From the NCBI RefSeq assembly GCF_014648075.1, contig NZ_BMQK01000018.1:1-64000 (forward strand): a stretch of DNA of 64,000 nucleotides. Reading direction: 5' to 3'. Source of the stretch: Streptomyces ruber (lineage in GTDB: Bacteria; Actinomycetota; Actinomycetes; Streptomycetales; Streptomycetaceae). The position numbers were made by a program, and so were the translations under genes. Within the stretch, counting starts at the first letter, position 1, and every line of letters begins with the position of its first letter. The notes under the pieces are model-generated. The model searched no databases. It saw nothing but the letters and a program-made list of their open reading frames with translations, and had not been told where the DNA came from. Shown in pieces: positions 32,276 through 41,673 of this stretch.

Positions 32276-34285
32276 CTTCGCCGACTCTGCAGGCGTGTGT
32301 GTCGGCCCGGCCGTGCCGCTCCGTGTGCCCCGGGTGTCCCGGCCGATCTGCTCATGCCGCCGACAGCCGAGCGCATGCCCGGAGTCACGGCTCGCAGGGC
32401 CCGTCCGGGCACTCGCCGGGCCACCCGGCAGGGGGCGACAGGTCTCATGAGGCGAGGCTGAGGCCGCCTGGGGGCTCCTGCGGATCGAGCAGCCCTCGCG
32501 CGACCACGACCGTATCGTCGGCGGCTGACTCCTGGATACACAATCACCTCCCGCCGCCCCAGCTCTGGGCAAGCGTGCCCAACTGCCCTCCGGCCTCCTC
32601 GTCAGCGCCTCCGACCCATATGCCCGTCCGGTCCGCGCGCTGACGACAACCAGCAGCACCGCGACCCCGTGGCGCAGGATGAGTACCTCGGTGTTCTTTG
32701 CTGTGGTGTATCTGCACAGCGGGGTCAGCCATGCGAAGGGCCGCGTCGCGAACCGGTAGGTCGGCATCAACCGGGCTTCTGCGTCGTCGGGTTGAGGCGT
32801 CGAGCGCCTCTACCCAACGGCGCGCCGGCCCTGTCCGTCGCGGCCTTCGCTCTCACGCTGCCTACGGCACACCGTCGGAGGTCACGCTGAGGATGCTCAA
32901 CGGGAGGCGCCCTAGGAAGCGGCCTGGGCTCCGAGGAAGCCGGCCCCCTCTCGGCGCACGGGATGCCGACACGGTGCGGAGCCGAGAACCGGGGTACGGA
33001 GGACGCGCCGTACCGTGGCGGCACTTGCCTCTGTGCCCGGGGCGGCGCAGTTCGCCGTGCGGGCGGCGAGCGCCCCAGGGCGATACGGGCCTGGCCGCCG
33101 GCGACAGGTGCATGCCTTCTTCCGGACCCGCCCACCCAGCCGGCTTCTGGCCATCTGTCGGTGACTGGTCGTGAATCAGGGGCCGGTGCAAGGAGCGGCG
33201 AGGGGACGGAGCATGTCGCGATCACGACGTGCGGGGAAGATGGTCGGCTTTTCGTCGCCCTCCGAGGACCGGGTCGGCATGGACGACAGAAGAACTTTCG
33301 AGAGGATGCCAATGGCCTCCGGCCCGGCCGTTCATCCTGGTGGCGCGAGTCGAGAGGGCCGATGCGGCGAAATCTTTCGATGAGTATGCCGATTCTTGCG
33401 AGAGGTGTTGACGGTTCCCGTCGGCTTCATATCATCCAGAGAACCCGATGAGTCGACCGGTGTTCGGTACTTCGAATATGAGCGCACTGGTCGCTCGGCG
33501 TCGGCGTCGTACGAACGAGCGGGGCGTCCTGCAGCACCGCGCGTCGGCACGGCACCCGCCGCCGCCGTGGCGCTTGTGGCGGCGCGGGGTGCTCCGACTC
33601 GGTGGTCCGGCCGCACAAGGAGGACGAGTTTTGCGGTGTGTCATGTACGCATTAATGTGTCATGTTCGCGTCAGAAGACATGCCCCTTGGCGTCCGCCGT
33701 CGCCACCGGTCCCGGTCCCCATCGCCGTCACCGCACTCCGGCTCGGTCACCCCGGGACGCGAGGAGGTGACCGAACCGGTCTGGCGCCGCCGCGTGACTC
33801 CTCCGTTTGCACCGGGGCCGAGCCCGACGGCGCCGCGACGCGGGTGGTGACGATCCGCGCGCTGACCACGAGCGGTAACCGGAACACCGCTGGTGCGGCC
33901 AACGGGCAAGCGAGCGCACCCGTCTGCGTCGGCCGGGTCCGACCGCGGGCGAGCCGGACACTCGGCGCCGGCACGTACGCCTTCGGCCACCTTCGGGAGC
34001 TCCCCCCTCGCCAGGTCGGACAACGTGACCGTCCCCGCCGGTTCCCGGACACGGCACACCGGCCACGGCGACACGGCGAGATGGTCCGTGCGGGTCACGA
34101 CCGGACGGGAGCACGGACGCTCCTGCTCAGTCATGGAGGAAAGGAGGCTCGAGGCTCAGACCGTCTCCACACATGATGACCGGCGCTGCGAGCGCCCGGT
34201 CGTCGTGCCACCGCACTTCCTCAGCGCGTCGCACGCTCGGGACGAGAGTGTGCGGCGCATCCCTGCCAGAGATCGAGGTACAGTC
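32276..34285. other. Two kilobases almost without genes
   Basis: The open frames here show no recognisable domains. At about 32670-32770 on the minus strand a short piece, YRFATRPFAWLTPLC and AKNTEVLILRHGVAVL, resembles the start of an integrase-core (IS3-like) transposase. Near 33637-33669 the sequence TGTGTCATGT occurs twice, 19 bp apart, in an AT-richer spot. A minus-strand frame at 33652-34134 starts plausibly, but its codon bias fades and no domain is visible. The endoglucanase promoter must be at the right end. Confidence 0.5.
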
Positions 34286-35251
34286 ATGCGCCGCAGACTT
34301 CACGCCATCGTGGCAGCGCTCGCCGCCCTGCCGCTGGCGCTCGCCCTCGCACCGTCCGCCCACGCGGCCGACCCCACCACCATGACCAACGGGTTCTACG
34401 TGGATCCCGACTCGAGTCCGAAGCGGTGGGTCACCGCCAACCCCGGCGACGGCCGGGCGCCCGCGGTCAACGCGTCCATCGCGAACACACCGATGGCCCG
34501 CTGGTTCGGCTCCTGGAGCGGCACCATCGGCTCCGCCACCGGCGCGTACGTGGGGGCGGCGGACCACGTGGACAAGCTGCCCGTTCTCGTCGCGTACAAC
34601 ATCTACAACCGCGACTACTGCGGTGGCCATTCCGCGGGCGGAGCCGCCTCCCCGTCCGCCTACGCGAACTGGATCGCCCAGTTCGCCGGCGGCATCGGCA
34701 ACCGCCCGGCGGTCGTGCTCCTCGAACCGGACTCTCTCGGGGACTACGGCTGCATGACCCAGGCGCAGATCGACGAACGCGAGAACATGCTGACCGGCGC
34801 CCTGACCGAGTTCAACCGCCAGGCCCCCAACACCTGGGTCTACCTCGATGCCGGCAACCCGGGCTGGGCGAGTCCGGCAACCATGGCCCAGCGCCTGCAC
34901 GAAGCCGGCCTCCGACAGGCCCACGGCTTCTCGCTCAACATCTCCAACTACTTCACCACCGGCGAGAACACCGCCTACGGCAACGCCGTCAACAGCGAAC
35001 TCAGCGCCCGTTACGGCTACACCAAGCCGTACGTCGTGGACACCAGCCGTAACGGCAACGGCTCCAACGGCCAGTGGTGCAACCCCTCGGGCCGCCGCAT
35101 CGGCACGCCCACCCGGCTGGGCGGAGGCGCCGAGATGCTCCTGTGGATCAAAACGCCGGGCGAGTCCGACGGCAACTGCGGCTCCGGAGCCGGCTCCACG
35201 GCCGGACAGTTCCTCCCCGAGGTCGCCTACAAGATGATCTACGGCTACTGA
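34286..35251 (+). CDS. Secreted GH6 endoglucanase
   Basis: A 321-residue cellulase of glycoside hydrolase family 6, which cuts beta-1,4-glucan with inversion. A signal peptide is clear: MRRRLHAIVAALAALPLALA then an APSAHA cleavage site. The catalytic core shows GFYVDPDSSPKRWV, PVLVAYNIYNRDYCGGHSAG with the first catalytic-region Asp and Cys, VVLLEPDSLGDYGCM with the catalytic Asp, TWVYLDAGNPGWA, GFSLNISNYFTT, and WCNPSGRRIGTPT with LLWIKTPGESDGNC near the end. It lacks a cellulose-binding module, unlike the two neighbouring esterase and xylanase genes. The ATG follows GAGG. I did not find the 14-bp TGGGAGCGCTCCCA CebR site upstream. Confidence 0.94.
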   Translation: MRRRLHAIVAALAALPLALALAPSAHAADPTTMTNGFYVDPDSSPKRWVTANPGDGRAPAVNASIANTPMARWFGSWSGTIGSATGAYVGAADHVDKLPVLVAYNIYNRDYCGGHSAGGAASPSAYANWIAQFAGGIGNRPAVVLLEPDSLGDYGCMTQAQIDERENMLTGALTEFNRQAPNTWVYLDAGNPGWASPATMAQRLHEAGLRQAHGFSLNISNYFTTGENTAYGNAVNSELSARYGYTKPYVVDTSRNGNGSNGQWCNPSGRRIGTPTRLGGGAEMLLWIKTPGESDGNCGSGAGSTAGQFLPEVAYKMIYGY

Positions 35252-35544
35252 TCCAGGGCTCCCGTGGCCCGGTGCCTCCACGCGCCGTACCGGGTCACGG
35301 GCACCGTCCGCCCACCGGTCCGCCACCGTTCGCGACATCGAGCCCAAAAGATCGGCAGGGGGCGGGGCGGCCGGTACTGCCTGCATGACGCGGCGTACGT
35401 AGGCGCGGTGGACCGGGCGGCGCTCGGTGACGAGGAAGGCTCTCGTCAACCGCGTGACGACCGAGCCGGGCGCGCCATGGCGTCCGGCTCGGTCGTCCTC
35501 GCCCGCCTGTCAGCCGGGCCGGCCGCCGTGCGGGGCCGGTGACC

Positions 35545-35818
35545 GTCAGCTCGTACTGCAGGAGACGGTCGGCCAGGTCCGGTTGCCGTTGTGCTGGATG
35601 GTGACACCGAAGTTGTTGCCGTTGCCGTTGGGCCTGGCGGTGAGGGTCTGGGAGTTGGGGTAGGTGGCGCTGGTGTTCCAGGTGGAGAGGACCTTGGCGG
35701 GGGAGGGGATGTTCATGGTGACGGTCCAGTTGCTGGAGCCGCTGACGGAGACGTTGAGGTTGTAGCGGTCGCTCCACTGCTGGCCCGCGGAGAGGGTCGC
35801 GGAGCACCCGGTGCCGCC
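35545..35818. repeat. CBM2 coding repeat, copy 1
   Basis: This 274-bp stretch matches 36557-36830 with a single base difference that I could find (CTGG/CTCG), changing Gln to Glu. It encodes the CBM2 at the end of the CE4 esterase. Copy 2 encodes the CBM2 of the xylanase. Confidence 0.9.
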
Positions 35819-36526
35819 ACTGTCGCCGCCGCCCCCGTCGGGGGCCACCGCGCGGCCGGTTCGGGGGGAGATCATGCCGGAACACAGACCGCGGGCGGCC
35901 AGCCCCTGCGCGATGCGCGGGATCGCGGCGAGTGTGTTGGCCGGCCAGTCGTGCATGAGGATGACCTGGCCGTCGGTGAGCCGTGCGGCGGCCTGCACGA
36001 TCGCGTCGGTGCTCGCGTTGTTCCAGTCCTGTGAGTCGATGTCCCACATGACCTCGGTCAGACCGTACTTGGCCTCGACCGAACGCAGGGTCGCGTTGCT
36101 CTCTCCGTACGGGGGGCGGAAGAGTCTGGGTGTCCCGCCGCCCGCGTTGGCGATGGCCTGCTGGGTCCGGGACACCTCGGAGTCCATCTGCGACTGGCTC
36201 AGCTGGGTCATGTGCGGATGGGTGTAGCTGTGGTTGCCGATCCACATGCCGGCGTCGACCTGGGCCTTGACCTGACCGGGGTTGGCGGCGGCGTACTGGC
36301 CCTGGTTGAACATCGTGGCCCGCAGCCCGTTCTGCTTGAGCGCGTTGAGCAGGGCCGGGGTGCTGCCGGACGGTCCGTCGTCGAAGGTGAGCCCGACGTA
36401 ACCGTTGCAGGCGGCGGCAGCCTGTGCCGGGGCCGCATCGACGGCGGCGGTGCCCGTCACGGCCAATGTGCCGGCGGCGATTCCCGTGATCAGGGTGCGC
36501 AGGGACAGGGATGGTGTGATGCGCAT
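35546..36526 (-). CDS. axeA: Secreted CE4 acetylxylan esterase / polysaccharide deacetylase with CBM2
   Basis: A 326-residue two-domain secreted enzyme that removes acetyl groups from xylan. The signal peptide ends near APAQAAAA. The NodB/CE4 domain has [19 protein letters not shown] (motif 1, with the metal-binding Asp), [13 protein letters not shown] (motif 2 His pair), [14 protein letters not shown] (motif 3), [10 protein letters not shown] (motif 4) and VILMHDW (motif 5). A Gly/Asp linker leads to a C-terminal CBM2 ([20 protein letters not shown]). The ATG follows AGGAGG. It is 31 bp downstream of the xylanase gene. This xlnB-axeA order and enzyme pair is as described in Streptomyces lividans, on which the symbol is based. 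Confidence 0.93.
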   Translation of the reverse strand: MRITPSLSLRTLITGIAAGTLAVTGTAAVDAAPAQAAAACNGYVGLTFDDGPSGSTPALLNALKQNGLRATMFNQGQYAAANPGQVKAQVDAGMWIGNHSYTHPHMTQLSQSQMDSEVSRTQQAIANAGGGTPRLFRPPYGESNATLRSVEAKYGLTEVMWDIDSQDWNNASTDAIVQAAARLTDGQVILMHDWPANTLAAIPRIAQGLAARGLCSGMISPRTGRAVAPDGGGGDSGGTGCSATLSAGQQWSDRYNLNVSVSGSSNWTVTMNIPSPAKVLSTWNTSATYPNSQTLTARPNGNGNNFGVTIQHNGNRTWPTVSCSTS

Positions 36527-36556
36527 GCGGGTGTCCTCCTGTGCGGCTCCGTGAGG

Positions 36557-36830
36557 GTCAGCTCGTACTGCAGGAGACGGTCGGCCAGGTCCGGTTGCCG
36601 TTGTGCTGGATGGTGACACCGAAGTTGTTGCCGTTGCCGTTGGGCCTGGCGGTGAGGGTCTGGGAGTTGGGGTAGGTGGCGCTGGTGTTCCAGGTGGAGA
36701 GGACCTTGGCGGGGGAGGGGATGTTCATGGTGACGGTCCAGTTGCTGGAGCCGCTGACGGAGACGTTGAGGTTGTAGCGGTCGCTCCACTGCTCGCCCGC
36801 GGAGAGGGTCGCGGAGCACCCGGTGCCGCC
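36557..36830. repeat. CBM2 coding repeat, copy 2
   Basis: Direct repeat of 35545-35818, 1,012 bp apart, at the 3' end of the xylanase gene. Confidence 0.9.
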
Positions 36831-37526
36831 GCCCCCGCCCCCGCCGCCGCCCGAACCGGTGCCGCCCACCGTGATGTTGGAACTGCCGCTGCTCTGGTAA
36901 CCCTCGGTCGCCATGATCATGTAGTAGTTGAAGGAGCCCATGCGCATTCCGGCGCGGGACCAGGCGTCGAAGTGGTTGCCGGTGGTGATGGTTCCGCCGG
37001 TCCGCTTCGACTGCCGGACGCTCCAGTACTGGTCGAAGGTGCGCGTGCCCTCCACGGACGGGGCGTTGTACCGCGTCGTCCTGTAGATGTCGTACGTACC
37101 GCCGTCACTGTTGACGGTGCCCATGAACGTTCCCGTGGGCCGGTAGGTGCCCCAGTTGTCGACGATGTAGTACTCGACGAGCGGGTTCGACGTCCACCCG
37201 TAGAGCGTCAGGTAGGCGTTGCCGGACGGGTTGAAGGTGCCCGAGTAGGTCACGGTCCTGCGGCTGCCGGTGCTCCAGCCCTTGCCGGCGACGAAGTTGC
37301 CGGTGTTGCGCCAGGAGGTGCTGTAGTTGCCGCCGGAACTCAGGTTCATGGACACCGTGTTGGGTGCGTCGGTCCAGAACGAGTAGTAGTAGCCCTCGTG
37401 TGTTCCGGTCTGGTTCGTGGTGACGACCGTGTCGGCGTGGGCGGCCGACGGGAGCAGCAGTGTGATCACGGCAGCGAGCACGACGGCCCAGCCGTGTTGG
37501 AGACTTCTGTGACTCAACGCGTTCAT
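36558..37526 (-). CDS. xlnB: Secreted GH11 endo-1,4-beta-xylanase with CBM2
   Basis: A 322-residue secreted xylanase. The signal peptide runs to LLLPSAAHA. The GH11 jelly roll shows [38 protein letters not shown] with catalytic Glu in LVEYYIV, and the second catalytic Glu in [17 protein letters not shown] Gly-rich linker joins a CBM2 nearly identical to that of the downstream esterase. The ATG follows AGGAGG. Inverted repeats with TTTCG/CGAAA arms lie 90-250 bp upstream, at a likely regulatory position. Xylan backbone cutting here and deacetylation by the next gene are complementary. Confidence 0.95.
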   Translation of the reverse strand: MNALSHRSLQHGWAVVLAAVITLLLPSAAHADTVVTTNQTGTHEGYYYSFWTDAPNTVSMNLSSGGNYSTSWRNTGNFVAGKGWSTGSRRTVTYSGTFNPSGNAYLTLYGWTSNPLVEYYIVDNWGTYRPTGTFMGTVNSDGGTYDIYRTTRYNAPSVEGTRTFDQYWSVRQSKRTGGTITTGNHFDAWSRAGMRMGSFNYYMIMATEGYQSSGSSNITVGGTGSGGGGGGGGGTGCSATLSAGEQWSDRYNLNVSVSGSSNWTVTMNIPSPAKVLSTWNTSATYPNSQTLTARPNGNGNNFGVTIQHNGNRTWPTVSCSTS

Positions 37527-37615
37527 CTCCGTGCTTCCTCCTGCGGGAGAGGGGTGCGGGTAGGCGCGGGACGCGAATGGCGAACAGTGTTGGCGTGGCC
37601 TCGTCAAGTGTCAAT

Positions 37616-37639
37616 AGTTTCGGTATACATGTCGAAACT
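37616..37639. promoter_or_regulatory. Inverted repeat upstream of the xylanase gene
   Basis: AGTTTCG (37616-37622) and CGAAACT (37633-37639) are perfect 7-bp arms around a 10-bp spacer, about 90 bp before the xylanase ATG. A second palindrome, CGAAAGTTTCG, is at 37763-37773. The same CGAAA arm in both suggests one regulator. GAAA/TTTC palindromes are reported at Streptomyces xylanase promoters, as I recall. Confidence 0.55.
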
Positions 37640-37799
37640 TGCGGCTGCCGAGTAGCAGTCCCGTTGAGGCTGCAGGCCAGGTCAGATGACCTGCATCGCC
37701 GACCTGAATCTTGCTTCGAAGCGCGCTGCCGCCTTGTGAACGGGTGGACCGACTCGCGATGTCGAAAGTTTCGAAGCAGGTTCGAAGCGTGTACGGAGT

Positions 37800-38383
37800 G
37801 GTCTCAGAGCACGCCTCTGCGTCCGAGGAACGTGCGGTGCGGGTCGTCTTCGACCCGGTCGGCCGAATGCCACGGCGGCCGACCTGACGGTGGTCCTGGG
37901 TGCCCCCGCGGTGGGCGAGCAGCGAGAGAACGCCGCCGGACCGTCTCGGTCGGGTACGGCGGATCAACGGGTACGGTACGGCTGGCCCGGAAGGCGGCCG
38001 GACAACTCCCCGAGGGAGGGGTGACCGCCCTCGTCCTCTCCGATTCCGCGCACGAGCCGGTACCCGGCCTCACCCTGTCCAACGGCCTCCGCCCCGGCCC
38101 GGCCGCATTCGCCAAGTCCCTGGCGAACGAGGTGGGTCCGCGTGGCATCAGGGCGGTGGGCCTCCTCCCGTACCGCATCGCCACCGACAGGGCGCTCGAG
38201 ATCGATGCCCGCACCGGTGACGTGGAGGCCGCCCGTGCGCGCGACTCCGCGGACATCCCGTTGCGGCGGTACGGCACTCTGGAGGAGTTCGGGAAGGTGG
38301 CCGCGATCCTGTTGCCCCCTGCCGCCTCCTACCTGACGGGCGTCACGGTCCCGGTGGACGGTGGCGGTCTGCGCGGCTTCTGA
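37800..38383 (+). pseudogene. Short-chain dehydrogenase remnant, N-terminus lost
   Basis: From about 37960 to the stop the plus strand encodes the second half of an SDR: GTVRLARKAAGQLPEGGVTA, GPAAFAKSLANEVGPRGIRA, PLRRYGTLEEFGKVAAILLP and YLTGVTVPVDGGGLRGF. The glycine-rich cofactor motif is absent, and the region before it needs frame changes (ADLTVVLGAPAVGEQREN in another frame). The catalytic Tyr/Lys pair is not recognisable. It is therefore called a remnant. Confidence 0.7.
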
Positions 38384-38442
38384 CACCGACCCGCGACCGT
38401 GCCCGGGTGACCCCGCATCGATGACTCCGCGAGGGAGGAACG

Positions 38443-38736
38443 ATGATCTGCCACGTGGTCCTGTTCAAGTTCCATGACGGGGTGCGCCATGACGACCCAC
38501 GATTCCTCGAAGCGGACAGGGACGTCCGTGTCCTTCCGGAAGCGATTCCCGGGATCCTGGAGTGCGGGTGCGGCCGGGACTTCGCCGACCGGGACATGGC
38601 GTACGACTACGCCGTCATCGGCACCTTCGAGAACGGGAGCGCCGTGGCGTCGTACCCCCACCACCCGGTCCACGTGCGCGGCGTGGACCAGTGGCGGCAG
38701 TTCTCCACCTGGGTGGTGACGGACTTCGAGCTGTAG
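38443..38736 (+). CDS. Dabb (stress-responsive A/B barrel) family protein
   Basis: A 97-residue dimeric alpha/beta barrel protein. MICHVVLFKFHDGVRHDD is the typical first strand with the conserved His and Phe, and DYAVIGTFENGSAVASYPHHPVH matches the centre of the family, ending WVVTDFEL. The ATG follows GGGAGGAACG. Members include olivetolic-acid-cyclase-like enzymes and proteins without known activity. It is convergent with the amidotransferase gene of the AurF operon and need not be part of it. Confidence 0.85.
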   Translation: MICHVVLFKFHDGVRHDDPRFLEADRDVRVLPEAIPGILECGCGRDFADRDMAYDYAVIGTFENGSAVASYPHHPVHVRGVDQWRQFSTWVVTDFEL

Positions 38737-38811
38737 CCGACACCGGAGGCGCTGGGCGACAGCTCGTACGGCGTCCTTCCGCCCTCCGCCGCGGACGCGC
38801 CGGTGGGCCGT

Positions 38812-39513
38812 TCACGACAGTACGTCGTCCAGCCAGCGGTTGAAGAACCTCCTGCCCTGGCTCTCGAGCGAGCTCGCGTGCTGTCGCGTATCCGCCCGGA
38901 TCTCCTCCACGGACACCCCCGGAGACTGCGCTATCTCAAAGGCATGGCCGATCAGCCAGGATTCGACGGCGGCACCGAGAACTTCCGCATGGAACTGCAG
39001 TCCCAGGGCAGAGCGCCCGACAGCGAAGGCCTGGTTCCCGCACACTGGTGTGGAAGCGAGACGGGAGGCCCCCGTCGGTAGATCGAAAGTGTCGCCGTGC
39101 CAGTGCAGTACCGGTGTGGTCAACTCGGCGAGAGGGGATGCGGCCCCTGTTCCGGACAGTTCGACCGTCCCCCAGCCGATCTCCTTGCTCTCGGCCGGAT
39201 AGACCCTGGCGCCCAGCGCAGCAGCGATCAACTGCGCACCCAGGCAGATTCCCAGCAGGGGTTCCGCACGGGACAGACGCATGTCGATCAGGGCCAACTC
39301 CTCCTTCAGGAAGGGGTACTCCGCTGTCTCACATGCTCTTACCGGCCCGCCGAGAATGGTGAGCAACCGGGGGGAGCGCCGTTCGACCTGTTCCAGCAGT
39401 CGCCCCTGACCGGCATCCACGTACGTGACGTCGATGCCTCGTTCCTGCAACACCTGCTCGAAGGAGCCCAGGTCCTCGAAAGCGACGTGTCGGATCGCCA
39501 CAGCTTCTGTCAT
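38812..39513 (-). CDS. Class I glutamine amidotransferase-like protein (GMP-synthase type)
   Basis: A 233-residue stand-alone class I amidotransferase. LLTILGGPVRACETAEYPFL is the oxyanion strand, LLGICLGAQLIAAALGARVY holds the nucleophile Cys, and ALGLQFHAEVLGAAVESWL holds the His/Glu pair, so the triad is complete. The N-terminus AIRHVAFEDLGSFEQVLQER is as in GMP-synthase-like proteins. The ATG follows GAGGACGAG. It is the last gene of a four-gene minus-strand operon after the reductase gene (59 bp gap). Such proteins transfer ammonia or hydrolyse gamma-glutamyl amides (as in polyamine catabolism); here the acceptor is unknown. Confidence 0.88.
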   Translation of the reverse strand: MTEAVAIRHVAFEDLGSFEQVLQERGIDVTYVDAGQGRLLEQVERRSPRLLTILGGPVRACETAEYPFLKEELALIDMRLSRAEPLLGICLGAQLIAAALGARVYPAESKEIGWGTVELSGTGAASPLAELTTPVLHWHGDTFDLPTGASRLASTPVCGNQAFAVGRSALGLQFHAEVLGAAVESWLIGHAFEIAQSPGVSVEEIRADTRQHASSLESQGRRFFNRWLDDVLS

Positions 39514-39572
39514 CGCCTCGTCCTCGGGAACGGATGGTGCATCGGATCTCTTCGACCGGTAGTGCCCTCTGC

Positions 39573-40580
39573 TCAGAGGTCCAGCACGAGCCGGGAGCCG
39601 CCGCGGGCCCGGGAGACGCAGATCAGCATGCTGGATCCGGACGCCCTCTGCTGCTCGGTGAGCAACGAGTCCCGATGCTCGGGAGCTCCTTCGATGACGT
39701 TTGTCTCGCACGTCCCGCAGAAGCCTTCGCGACAGGCCGAAAGCGTCACCACGCCCGCCCGATCAGCCACATCGAGGATCGACTCGTGCGGTGGGACCGT
39801 CAGGGTCGTGTCCGAGCGCCGGCACACCACCTCGAAGGTCGTGACGTGGTTCGCCTCATCGGCTGTCACCGGTCGGGCCCCGAAGCGCTCCGTGCGCAGG
39901 CTGCCGGCCGGCCACCTGACGCAGTGACTCTCGACAGCGCCGATCAGGGGCTCGGGCCCGCAGCAGTACACCAGGCAGTCCAGGCGCGGTGTGCCCAGTG
40001 CCTTCGCCAGCGGCAGCAGCCCCGCTTCGTCCTGCGGATGGACCCGCACCCGGTCACCGTAGCCCGTCAGCTCGTCGAGGAAGGCCATGGACGCCCGCGA
40101 CCGCCCGCCGTAGAGCAACTCCCAGTTCCGGCCGTCGGCCTCGGCCGAGGCCACCATCGGCAGAAGCGGCGTGATGCCTATACCGCCCGCGATGAAGAGA
40201 CAGCGGTCGGAAGGCGCCAGCGGGAAATGGTTGCGCGGGCCTCTGGCCCGCACGGTCACCCCGACTCCGAGTGCCTGGTGCACGAGGCGGGACCCGCCAC
40301 GACCGCCCGGCTCGAACAGGACGGCAATGCGCCACGCGTACCGATCGGCCGGACTCCCGCAGAGCGAGTACTGCCGTACCAGGTCGCCCCCCGGCAGGAT
40401 GAGATCGATGTGGGCCCCCGGTGTCCAGCTGGGCAGTTCTCGCCCCGACGGATCGACCAGGGTGAGGGCGACCACACCGTCCGCGACTCTTGTCCGTTCG
40501 CTCACGCGAAGGACAAGGGTGTGTTCGTGGTGAGGTTCGGGCACCCTCGGGGCTGACGGACTCGCATGGTGATTAGCCAT
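39573..40580 (-). CDS. Flavin/[2Fe-2S] oxidoreductase (PDR/VanB type)
   Basis: A 335-residue electron-transfer reductase in the order flavin domain (about 20-120: RQYSLCGSPADRYAWRIAV), NAD(P)H domain (about 120-235: CLFIAGGIGITPLLPMVASA, YCCGPEPLIGAVE) and C-terminal ferredoxin domain (about 250-335). The iron-sulfur ligands are C-x4-C-x2-C in LSACREGFCGTCETNV and a last Cys in MLICVSRA. The domain order and RQYSLCG motif are those of phthalate-dioxygenase-reductase-type proteins, usually FMN-dependent. It lies 87 bp after the AurF-like gene in the same operon, so it is the natural electron donor for that diiron enzyme (inference). Confidence 0.93.
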   Translation of the reverse strand: MANHHASPSAPRVPEPHHEHTLVLRVSERTRVADGVVALTLVDPSGRELPSWTPGAHIDLILPGGDLVRQYSLCGSPADRYAWRIAVLFEPGGRGGSRLVHQALGVGVTVRARGPRNHFPLAPSDRCLFIAGGIGITPLLPMVASAEADGRNWELLYGGRSRASMAFLDELTGYGDRVRVHPQDEAGLLPLAKALGTPRLDCLVYCCGPEPLIGAVESHCVRWPAGSLRTERFGARPVTADEANHVTTFEVVCRRSDTTLTVPPHESILDVADRAGVVTLSACREGFCGTCETNVIEGAPEHRDSLLTEQQRASGSSMLICVSRARGGSRLVLDL

Positions 40581-40667
40581 CTTCTGCCTGCTTCGCGGTC
40601 GTTCATTTCTCGGGTGCGAGTCGGCCGATGCGCTCTCATGGTCGCGTACCGGCCCTACTCGGTCAGG

Positions 40668-41642
40668 TCAGGGGATCAGGCCCTGCCGGGCGAAGCTGTC
40701 GTGGGCCGCGGCGGAGTCCAGGAGGCCGATCTCCTCCGCCAGTGAGACGACTCCCGAAGAGTCAAGCGACGCCAGGTCGGCAGTACCCGACATTTTGCAT
40801 TCGCGTATCATCTCGTCAGCCTGAGGGAATCCGATCTGCCGCAGAAGCAACAGCCAGACGTCCAGCTCACGGTCCGCGAACCAGAGCACTGGTTCGGGCA
40901 GCATGCCGGCGAAGACGGCGCGCTGGTCAACCGTCAGCTCGTGGGAGAAGAGGTGAGCCAGAGACCTGAAGAGCGGACTGTGCGCCATCTCGTCGTGGCG
41001 GTGTGCCGCCACGGTCATGCGGTTGAAGGACTGGATCTCGTCGCTCTCGCTGAGCAGATGCAGGTAGTCGCTGATGAATATCTCCGAGACCACCGCTGTG
41101 GCGAACTGAATCATGCGCCTCTGCCACGGATCGCTGAGATCGCGCTGGCGTTCCCGCATCCGCCGGACCAGGTTGAACTGTGGAACCACCACGTCGTCCA
41201 GCCCTCGACGACTGCGCGTCAGCCGACTCGCCTGCTCGACGAGGTGCACGTGGTACACCTCATCCACCATCGTCTCGCAGACCGCTTTCTGTGAGGCGGC
41301 CGCACGTAGGCCGGGCATCGCTCCTCCGATGATGTCGAGGCAGGCCGGGTTCACGATCTCCGTCTCGATCTGCACAGTTTTTGCGTTGTACATCAGCCAG
41401 CCGCAGCTCAGAACGCGGGACCGCATGTCGGGCGAGCACGACTGGTACTGCGGATGTTGTCTGAACGGGAGAAGGTGTTCCAGGAAATCCTCCTTGTCCG
41501 ATTCGAAGAAGGGCTCGAGTTCTTGTTTCTTGACATAAGCCCGCCTGGGCCAACTGTCGGCGAGCCGATCAAGTATGAGCTTGGTCTGGGACAGGGAACG
41601 GTCCTCGGCCCGGGACACCGGGCCGCCGTCGTCCGTCGTCAT
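40668..41642 (-). CDS. AurF-type diiron N-oxygenase
   Basis: A 324-residue ferritin-like diiron oxygenase related to p-aminobenzoate N-oxygenase AurF and to CmlI, which turn aryl amines into hydroxylamines or nitro groups. The ligand pattern is complete by eye: Glu in VQIETEIVNPACLD, ExxH in VDEVYHVHLVE, Glu in AVVSEIFISDYL, and His-x3-Glu-x2-His in AAHRHDEMAHS. The rest is helical, as expected. The ATG follows GAAGGAATCG. The gene is 31 bp after the beta-propeller gene and before a matching reductase. The amine substrate is not obvious: no carrier protein, NRPS or PKS lies nearby, so a free aromatic or aliphatic amine is likely. Confidence 0.9.
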   Translation of the reverse strand: MTTDDGGPVSRAEDRSLSQTKLILDRLADSWPRRAYVKKQELEPFFESDKEDFLEHLLPFRQHPQYQSCSPDMRSRVLSCGWLMYNAKTVQIETEIVNPACLDIIGGAMPGLRAAASQKAVCETMVDEVYHVHLVEQASRLTRSRRGLDDVVVPQFNLVRRMRERQRDLSDPWQRRMIQFATAVVSEIFISDYLHLLSESDEIQSFNRMTVAAHRHDEMAHSPLFRSLAHLFSHELTVDQRAVFAGMLPEPVLWFADRELDVWLLLLRQIGFPQADEMIRECKMSGTADLASLDSSGVVSLAEEIGLLDSAAAHDSFARQGLIP

Positions 41643-41673
41643 CGGTTCGATTCCTTCGTCCGGTCGCCTGCGG

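Noticed and set aside
33652-34134. 160-codon minus-strand frame before the endoglucanase gene
   Set aside because: It begins plausibly, but no domain or ribosome site is visible and the composition becomes arginine-rich noise.
34140-34285. Cellulose-responsive CebR site before the endoglucanase gene
   Set aside because: The 14-bp palindrome TGGGAGCGCTCCCA or a close variant was not found.
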